Shown piece after piece: positions 57,163-64,000 of a stretch of 64,000 nucleotides of DNA. Origin of the DNA: Kingdonia uniflora (lineage: Eukaryota > Streptophyta > Magnoliopsida > Ranunculales > Circaeasteraceae); NCBI GenBank assembly GCA_014058105.1, contig JACGCM010001497.1, forward strand, positions 992,001 to 1,056,000. Reading direction: 5' to 3'. The first letter of the stretch is position 1, and each line of letters opens with the position of its first letter. Under the pieces are notes generated by a model, which made no database searches, had not been told where the DNA came from, and was given only the letters and a program-made list of their open reading frames with translations. Both the position numbers and the translations under genes were made by a program.

Positions 57163-58469
57163 TCAAGGGTTGCTAGTGCTTTCCTCGACGCGCTTTTGGT
57201 CACCCTGATCCTCCTTTTGTTCAGTGTTTTGATCGGATGAACCTTTTGTGGAAAGGACGGATTTAGTAGATTTATGCCTTTTGGACATCATCATTTCTAG
57301 GTCAACATAACTATTAACCTTGGTGATCATATCTTCCAAGGTCGCAGATTTATTGAGGAAGATGTACTCTTTGGCTTTGCAGTCGAGCTGGAGCGCGTTG
57401 GTGAAAGCAGTAACAGTTGTTTTCTGATCAAGATTGTCTACTTTACGTACGAGCTCCAAGAACTTCTTTGCAAATTCCTCGAGCTTCTCTCCGTGCGACT
57501 GTTTGAGACTGATAAGAGAATATAAATTTTCCTCTTTATCTCTGTTGTGAGCATACGTCTTAATGAATTACTTCTGCAACTGGTCAAATGTGTATATGGA
57601 GTCTTCAGGCATAGAGTGAAACCATCGGAGTGGTTCCTCCTACAGACTTGTGGTGAACAGACGGTAGAGAATGTGGTTGAGATTGGAATACAACCTCAAT
57701 GAGCCACGGTATTGTTGAATGTGTTCCTTTGTATCGGTACCCTTGTATTTACGAATTTTCAGAGTATGGAAACCTTTCGGAATATTCATATCGAATAGTT
57801 TTTTGGCAATTGGACTTTCTTGCAACTTGGTAAGGTCGTCGGTCGTGCCCAGAACCTGCGCTTTGATTAGCTCCTTAATACGCTGGTCCATATGCTCTTG
57901 TGTGACATAGTGACATGTCGGTTGAGCGGCTTGACGAGGAGGTTACAGATTATGAGTATTGGTACCTTCACTCAAACGATCTCGTGCTAGATCTCGAGGA
58001 TGAGATCTCTGTTCTTCCTCTTGACGTATGGAACATCGGTGACCTTGACTGATCTCAGATTGAACTCCCCCCCCCAAATGAATATAAGGTTGAGGTTCAT
58101 TCCGAATATGTCTGGAAATAGCTTTGCTAGTGACTCCTCTAGGCCCCAATCTTTCCCGCGCACACGAGAAGCTTCTGGTACCTAATCACAATCTTGTGTT
58201 GGAGGAGCCTGCTGAGTATCTTGCAGAGCCTACAAGGCAACCTATATTGTTGTTATTTGATCTTCAGGTCGTTTGAGCACTGTCAAACGAGCTTGTCTTT
58301 CAGCGTCGAGCTCCTTCTCACGGAGCTTTCGGTCACGAGTTAATTGTTGTTCGAGCTAGTTGCATTTCTCCGTTTCAGTATTGAAATTTGCTCGTAGCTT
58401 TATAAGTTGTTTCGGCTCAACTGAGAGATCGAGTTGGACTCTGGTAGCTGGTCGCCTGGATGTGACCAT
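57163..58469 (-). pseudogene. Tat B gag
   Basis: The start is ATG at 58,469 (MVTSRRPATRVQLDLSVEPK), followed by a charged helix and a stop near 58,355. The core resumes at 57,891 (DQRIKELIKAQVLGTTDDL, IPKGFHTLKIRKYKGTDTKE) and at 57,459 (ELVRKVDNLDQKTTVTAFTN, ALQLDCKAKEYIFLNKSATL). It parallels element A residue by residue. A C-run at 58,071-58,078 lies in the linker. Confidence 0.75.
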
Positions 58470-58529
58470 GATTAAAATGTTGTAGTAGATTGACTAAATG
58501 CCTTAGGATATCGTGGAAATAATCTCTTT

Positions 58530-58547
58530 CCTACAGACGGCGCCAAA
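58530..58547 (-). promoter_or_regulatory. Primer-binding site of Tat element B
   Basis: The minus strand reads TTTGGCGCCGTCTGTAGG right after the 5' LTR, the Tat-group primer site. Confidence 0.8.
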
Positions 58548-59166
58548 TGTAATGGCCTAATTCCGTGAGCTCAAAGTGGTCTGGAATTAGTCCTTAGACC
58601 AATGTACCTGTGACAAAAATCTAATAGACAATAAATGACATAGGTGTTTAGCGTAGAAAACCTATGAATAGGTAAAAAACCACGACCTCATGTTAAGGGT
58701 TTTTCTAATAGTGAGGTTTATTGCTTGAGGCTGATGATATCTTATTACAAGTTATTTCTAGATTTATAAATGATTAACCTTGTGAATAAGAATTTTGGAG
58801 CTTTGAGAATCTTAGAAAATATAGTTATCTTGGTAGTTTCTCTTGTAATTTTCTAGTCTCTGTCTCATCTGGAACTTTTTCTTTATATAGGCCTCTTCCG
58901 CAGCTCTTCTTCGTGTTGAAGCACATTCTCTGAACAATGTGGTTAGTGGCTGTTTGACTGAGTAACTACTGAGTTCGTGCGAGACAGGTGGCTTTGACTT
59001 GTTCAAGTTTTTTAATTTGAGCTCGACTCACGTTTCTTATCAGTTCGTAGAGTATGTGACGATGTTAACTGGAGAAGTCGCGTAGAGAATGCGTGAGTAT
59101 GACATGGAGGTAATTCAAACTAGTGACAGCTCAATTTTAGGTGAGATCAATGGATAGGCCCCTATA
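58548..59166 (-). repeat. 5' LTR of Tat element B
   Basis: Minus-strand start TATAGGGGCCTATCC (originally TG), end AATTAGGCCATTACA. 619 bases, partner of 44,776-45,369. Confidence 0.9.
58881..58889 (-). promoter_or_regulatory. TATA box in the Tat B 5' LTR
   Basis: The minus strand reads CTATATAAAG; the same place in the 3' LTR is CTGTATAAAG. Likely promoter of the element RNA. Confidence 0.6.
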
Positions 59167-59171
59167 CTATC
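59167..59171. repeat. Target-site duplication of Tat element B (right)
   Basis: CTATC, an exact copy of 44,771-44,775. Confidence 0.8.
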
Positions 59172-61174
59172 AAATAAAGTAAAGCTCCAACATCCAATGA
59201 TCTATCTGTCGCCTAACAAATACGACTATATCAAAAGAAAGTCCTAAACATGAAAGCGAATCTAAGTCACGACTACTGAATCATTGAAATCCATAGCTAT
59301 GTTTAACTATCACGGAAGACATACCAAAGAATCATCTAAGTTCTAGAATAAAGTTATTATCACCAACACAATATCTTGCGATAATTATTGGACCACACTC
59401 ATACAACCATCATATTAGATCAACCTCACAAACAGTATAGGACTTTACTATTTCCAAGTCTCAAAAGTATTATATATAACTCAGCTACTAGATGTTTAAG
59501 CATACTAAAGAATCTTCATCTCCATAAACCAAACTGATATAAGAAGTTATTGTTATACCAACCAACTAAAAAAACTTACATATAAAAAGATACTCCTCGA
59601 ATTCATTTAAATAAATAATCCTCGAATTCCAGCATATATCATACTAGACCCTTATTACAAGCTCATGCACACACATCCCAACTCCTGGTCAATTAAGTAT
59701 TCTTATATACCTTAGATATACTATCGCTTTTGTATACTAACAGGAGGAAAATACAACATCGCTCAACATATGATCTATTACTTACATAATGTATATCCTT
59801 ACTACATCGAATTTAATGGCGCTCGGACAAATAGTTATTACACCAGCCAAATGAAATACTTCATAAGTATGCTCCTATGATAATCCAGATTATAGTACGG
59901 TAATTCATCCGATATAAGTACCACATCTTCCAAGTCTATATCAATAAAATCAGATTTAATCGGAAGAACTAATGCCTCTTGTTAACAATTTCAGATTAGT
60001 TACGTATTCAATTCCAACCTCAATCACCAAGACATCATCATATGGTAATCTAAGATTAGCTTAGTCTATTCATAATCTAGATTTATCTAGTCCTATTAAT
60101 ATAATAGTTCTCTAATATACTAGTTAGGTCCAATTTGCTTACTAATGGTGGATATAGAACTCTAAGGAAACATGATAATAAATACTAGCTTTATACGCAA
60201 TGAAACCCTTAAGAACACCAAGTCATTTGTACAACCAGGAAATTAAACTACACCAGTAAGACATATAGGTTTTCTCTTAAACATGATTCCTAAAACAATC
60301 GCGATTCAGGGCCATTTATTAGCTTACAAAGTATACTTGAATTAGGCTAGCATTTGTTCTAACAAGATTTAGTACTAACAAGGTTGAGGTTCAGATCTGA
60401 AATCACCCATTGAGCTTCATGGTTCAAGATATAATCCTCAAGCATATGTGCTAAAAGATGCTTAACACGAATCTATTAATCAATGACAAGAACATCAGTC
60501 ACAAAACGAATTGGGCATCAATAACTAAACAAGATAGATTACATGAACATGGAATCAAGTAAACCAAAAGAATAAACTCTGCAGGTGTAAATCCATTCAC
60601 TAATCATGGCATATGAGAAAGGATAAGATTATTTGCCTTTAATCGAACATGTTGAAGGCAAAGAAGCGGAAACAAAGAACGAATAACAACTGCAATACAT
60701 TAATCTTCAAGCTATAGAACACCATCATTGAGATTGGTATATCTCTCTTGTACACTCGCAAAATTCGTGGAAGGCATGGCTGATTTAATAACTTATTATC
60801 TCTCTCTCTCAAGGCAGATCTAGTGAAGGGTTAAAGTTCTCCAATAACACAAGTAAAATTTCAGATAATATAGTGTTTCTTTACTCACAATTAGGAGAAC
60901 AATTTAGGACATAATTATATTGGGGGTTTTAGAGAGGTTTGTGCCAGCAAAAAGAAAGGGAAGTGCAGAGTTTAGTAGCTGATTTCTAGGAGGAAAGAAG
61001 AAGTTTTTAAAGCCATAATCATTGGGAAAAAGAGGGGTTTTAGTTGGAGGAAAAGAAGGAGATGAGAGAGGACAATGAAAACAAAAACTTAAAAAGGGAG
61101 GGATTCCATAAGACAAGGTGCAACATAAGTAAACATAGACTATACACATTAAGGGCATCATGAGCGTCGCTACA
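59172..61174 (-). other. Remainder of solo LTR 2, no gene
   Basis: AT-rich non-coding DNA forming the larger half of solo LTR 2. The only structure seen is the purine-rich tract near 60,940-61,100 close to the end that is 5' on the minus strand. Confidence 0.6.
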
Positions 61175-61690
61175 AAGTTGTATAATAATTTGTCTCTATG
61201 TTGATGATCTTCTTATCTTTGGCTCTAACGTTGATATTATTTTAGAGACCAAAAGCATGCTTAATGAAAACTTTGATATGAAGAACCAAGGCGAGGCTAG
61301 TGTAATTTTAGGCACGAAGATCACAAGCACAGACACTGGTATTACTCTTGATCAATCTCATTATATTGAGAAGATCTTGAAGAAGTACAAATATTTTGAC
61401 CGTAGACCTGCTTGTACTCCTTATAATCCATAAGTTAAACTTTTAAAAAACTTGAGGAAGTCAGTTAGACAGAAAGAATACGCAAAAATTATCGGTAGCC
61501 TTCGCTACGCTACAGACTATACTAGACCCAATATAGCTTATATTGTAGGGGTTTTATGTAGATTCACAAATAAACTAAATTTGGTGTACTTGGGTGATAT
61601 TGATCGAGTTATGCAGTACCTAAAAAGAACCATGAACTTGGGTTTACACTATCAAAAGTTTCCCGTGGTTTTTGATGGATTAAGCACATG
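61175..61690 (+). pseudogene. Copia reverse transcriptase, C-terminal part
   Basis: The frame resumes with CIIICLYVDDLLIFGSNVDI, the intact YVDD catalytic box. It continues with GEASVILGTKITSTDTGITL, QSHYIEKILKKYKYFDRRPA, GSLRYATDYTRPNIAYIVGV and RVMQYLKRTMNLGLHY. A stop near 61,432 and one at 61,690 interrupt it. The RNase H that should follow is deleted. Confidence 0.85.
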
Positions 61691-61928
61691 ATCGAAATGT
61701 GCTGGCATTTAGAATTTGCACCTGGTAGGGTTGTATGTGGTTTTCCTCACTGTATAAAAATATATAATGAGTTCAAAACTCTTATTACTTATTATTCTTA
61801 TAAGTTGAATATTGTCCACTACATAAAGGTTTAAGTCTAAGGACACCTTTACTGAAGTACATTTCTATATATCAAAACCGAACTCTCGTTTCTTTTCTCA
61901 TTTTTTTCTCCTTCCAGAAAGTTATTTA

Positions 61929-61940
61929 AAAGTGGGGGAT
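61929..61940 (+). promoter_or_regulatory. Polypurine tract of the copia element
   Basis: AAAAGTGGGGGAT stands directly before the putative 3' LTR start (TGATGAATTTT), as in many plant copia elements. Confidence 0.65.
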
Positions 61941-62800
61941 TGATGAATTTTTTTCAAAACTTACCTTTATGTGGGTTTGACCCTTTGACCTCTTGGTCAT
62001 CTTCATAGTCATGTGACTCTTGTACCCAAACTATAGTCAAAAAGTTTAATCCCACATTGTTTGTAAACTACAGTGGAACTAAACATACAAGGTAGTACTC
62101 ACATGACATGTATATAACATGTGACTGAGAGAGAGTGAATATATGTGTGAGTGTGTGGCGGGATTTTATACCCTTGACACACTTGGACTTCTCTCGGGTG
62201 GCCCGGTGGGCCGGGCGGGCTCGGGTTAGGGTTCGGGTTTGGGCAATTGGCTCTGGTGGCCCTTTGGACTTGGGCTAAGCTCACCCTATTCTTTTTACTT
62301 AAAAGCTATCCATTTCTTTTGGGCTTGGACTTAAACTCTTTTGACTTGGTCTCCCAACGGCTAGTAGACCTGATCCTTCGGGACACGTACTCACGAACGA
62401 GTTCAAAGCTCCAAAATACATAACAATACACATTGTACTCGACAGTTCATCTCCTCCTCTCTCTCTCACGGTTTTGTTGAGGTACTAATGTTACAAGTAC
62501 GTAGTCTCCGGTACTGAGACTTCTGTATCGATCACTGCTCATTGTATCCTAGAAGAGATTACACTATCATTACCTGTACCTGGGGTAGGTCGAAATATTC
62601 TTTAAAGAAAGTGTGATCCACGCCTCGAGCACTTTCCTTTACTGTTGTTGTACTTCCAACCTGCTCTCCTGTGATTGTTATACTTCCAACCTACTGTTAT
62701 GTGATTGTTGTACATCCGAGCATAGTTGTTGCATCTTCAACTACTGCTACTACGACACAGAGTTACGTTACTATTCTGTTCTGGGGAAAGCTATTTTACA
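61941..62800 (+). repeat. 3' LTR of the copia element (approximate end)
   Basis: It starts TGATGAATTTTTTTC and contains the common copia LTR phrase AATCCCACATTG, a GC-rich patch (62,190-62,240) and short repeats (GTACTTCCAACCTGCT, ATACTTCCAACCTACTG at about 62,650-62,720). It may end at CTATTTTACA (62,800). No 5' LTR was available for comparison. Confidence 0.55.
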
Positions 62801-64000
62801 GGTTCTTTAAATTATTTCTACATTATCCAAACATAAACATGAACCATATGCATTTACAATAGCAATCAAAAGAATACACAGTTTCTAAAAATACAAAAAT
62901 CACAATCAAAAGCTTAAAAATCACAACTTAATCCAATTCAGGGTTTGTTTGGGAGCTCTGATTCTCATCATTTATCAATTGGATTCATGGAGTTTTGATG
63001 GTCTTGTGGAGTTTCAAAGTGTGTAAGAGAGAGAGAGAGAGAGGGAAATCAAGGAGGATTTATGGGGTTTTGACAATTTTTTTGGGTTAGAGAAAGAGAG
63101 AGAGTATCATGGCATAAACAAAGAGAGGGGAAGAGAGATTCATGGCAAAGAGAAGAAATTTAAGGGAGAGGGATAGAGTATCTTAGGAGAGAGGTTTGCC
63201 TTCGAGTTGCGCAAGGGAGAGAGAAGAGTAAAGTAGGGAGAGATGGATGAGTTATGTGCTGGACAAAAAAAATACATCACCCAAGTGCTTGTTGCAGATT
63301 GCTGAACAAATAGGGCTCAATTTTTTTAAGCAAAAAAAAGAACACAAACCAACTGTTGAATTCTATTATTCAGCAGCTCTTTTTGACAAAAAAAAATGTG
63401 TAAAAACGGCGGATATGGGTGGAAAAGTAGTCATTTTATTCAAAAACGACATATGATGCCGGAAGACACGTTGCTCAGAGGACTTGATATACTTAAATTA
63501 GTGCAGTTGTCGTCGATTCGCCATGACAGACATTATTATTCAAATGTTTAGTTGTGTAAGCGGATTTTGCTTTAACATTATTTCATGGTTTTAGGTTCAC
63601 GAAACCATTGAAAGAGTTTACTTTTTTGAGAAGTTTTCTTCAAATAAGTTTTTAATTATAGCCCAATTTTTTTCCAAATACAAAGTAGAAAATGTCGATT
63701 TTTGCAGAAGTCAGTAACCCAACTGGTCCCCCTAGCTCCGCCTCTGCATCTCCAACTCCTGACAACTAAGATACAAACTTTAAAGATTATCAACGTTTCG
63801 TTTTCTTTCTTTATCAACTTGTTAAATCAAAATTTCCATATTCATGATATCCCCCAGAAGGCCAGCAGCACAGGTCCAATGACATAAACACCAGCAAAAA
63901 TAGTATTGTTTCGACAACAAGGTAAGTCAGTTTTAAATTGTGACGATAACTCCATTCCATTCTGCCAAGAATCAACTCTCACAGGCCACAGCCTTTACCA
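62801..64000. other. Non-coding stretch with GA microsatellite
   Basis: It contains (GA)n near 63,027-63,045 and purine-rich DNA to 63,240. No gene was supported; a 69-codon open frame at 63,247 has no recognisable motif. Confidence 0.5.

Larger units (their letters stand above)
44776..59166 (-). mobile_element. Tat-lineage Ty3/gypsy retrotransposon B, complete ends (14.4 kb)
   Basis: Two LTRs (44,776-45,369 and 58,548-59,166) and CTATC duplications bound the element. Minus-strand order is 5' LTR, primer site, gag, protease, reverse transcriptase, two RNase H domains, integrase, 160-bp tandem repeats, an antisense ORF region (plus strand), polypurine tract and 3' LTR. Dual RNase H, the TGGCGCCGTCTGT primer site, the antisense ORF and 3' tandem repeats together mark the Tat group (family knowledge). 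Stops in all genes make it non-autonomous now. Confidence 0.9.
43751..61174 (-). mobile_element. Long solo LTR 2 (about 3.0 kb without its nested Tat element)
   Basis: Ends on the minus strand are TGTAGCGACGCTCATG and CCAATTTTGGGGGTGTGACA, flanked by AAGTT duplications. Without the nested Tat element B (44,776-59,166) only ~3 kb of non-coding DNA remains, with a purine-rich tract at 60,940-61,100 (CT-rich on the minus strand). It has the same terminal style as solo LTR 1 (TGTAATGACC ... GGGGCGTGACA) and a similar pyrimidine tract, so a related family is likely. It split the copia reverse transcriptase. Confidence 0.75.

Noticed and set aside
1..64000. tRNA or rRNA genes
   Set aside because: No cloverleaf-like or rRNA-like stretch was noticed by eye; a covariance-model scan (tRNAscan-SE, Rfam) would be decisive.

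Overview
This is transposon-packed nuclear DNA from a flowering plant, most likely a eudicot. The window is AT-rich, and nearly everything recognisable is a plant transposable element or a decayed copy of one: a Mutator-like transposase, plant LINEs, Tat-lineage and copia LTR retrotransposons, long solo LTRs, hAT-type and other inverted-repeat elements, and an endogenous pararetrovirus. The only host housekeeping gene I recognise is a broken piece of the RNA polymerase subunit RPB6. No rRNA, tRNA or CRISPR array was seen.

Layout. 1-8.3 kb: a Mutator-like (MULE) locus. A spliced but broken transposase lies on the minus strand (4369-7500), with small extra genes beside it: an intact GRF-zinc-finger-like gene, a duplicated coiled-coil gene and an unknown broken gene. 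Non-coding DNA and introns here are strewn with a CAAATGAYA motif. 8.9-9.2 kb: RPB6 fragment. 9.2-10.7 kb: antisense LINE RNase H fragment split by a copia-LTR-like insert. 10.8-11.3 kb: MITE-like element. 11.4-14.2 kb: long solo LTR with a perfect 5-bp target duplication. 14.5-28.2 kb: Tat element A, interrupted at 18,945-26,508 by a LINE, which itself carries a hAT-like element (19,679-20,764). 28.3-38.8 kb: two partial head-to-tail copies of an endogenous pararetrovirus on the minus strand. 38.9-40.9 kb: nothing firm. 41.0-62.8 kb: a copia element split by a second long solo LTR (43,751-61,174), which itself holds a complete-ended Tat element B (44,776-59,166, minus strand). 62.8-64 kb: non-coding.

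Insertion order can be read from target-site duplications: GTGGG for solo LTR 1, GATTCCTT for the LINE, CCRTTTRT for the hAT-like element, AAGTT for solo LTR 2 and CTATC for Tat B. Removing the inserts rejoins the host reading frames. All transposon genes seen carry stops, frameshifts or deletions, so none looks autonomous. The oddest signal is a TTCGAA palindrome array whose units are mostly spaced 20 or 30 bp apart. It occurs in three unrelated element contexts (9.7, 12.0 and 26.1 kb).
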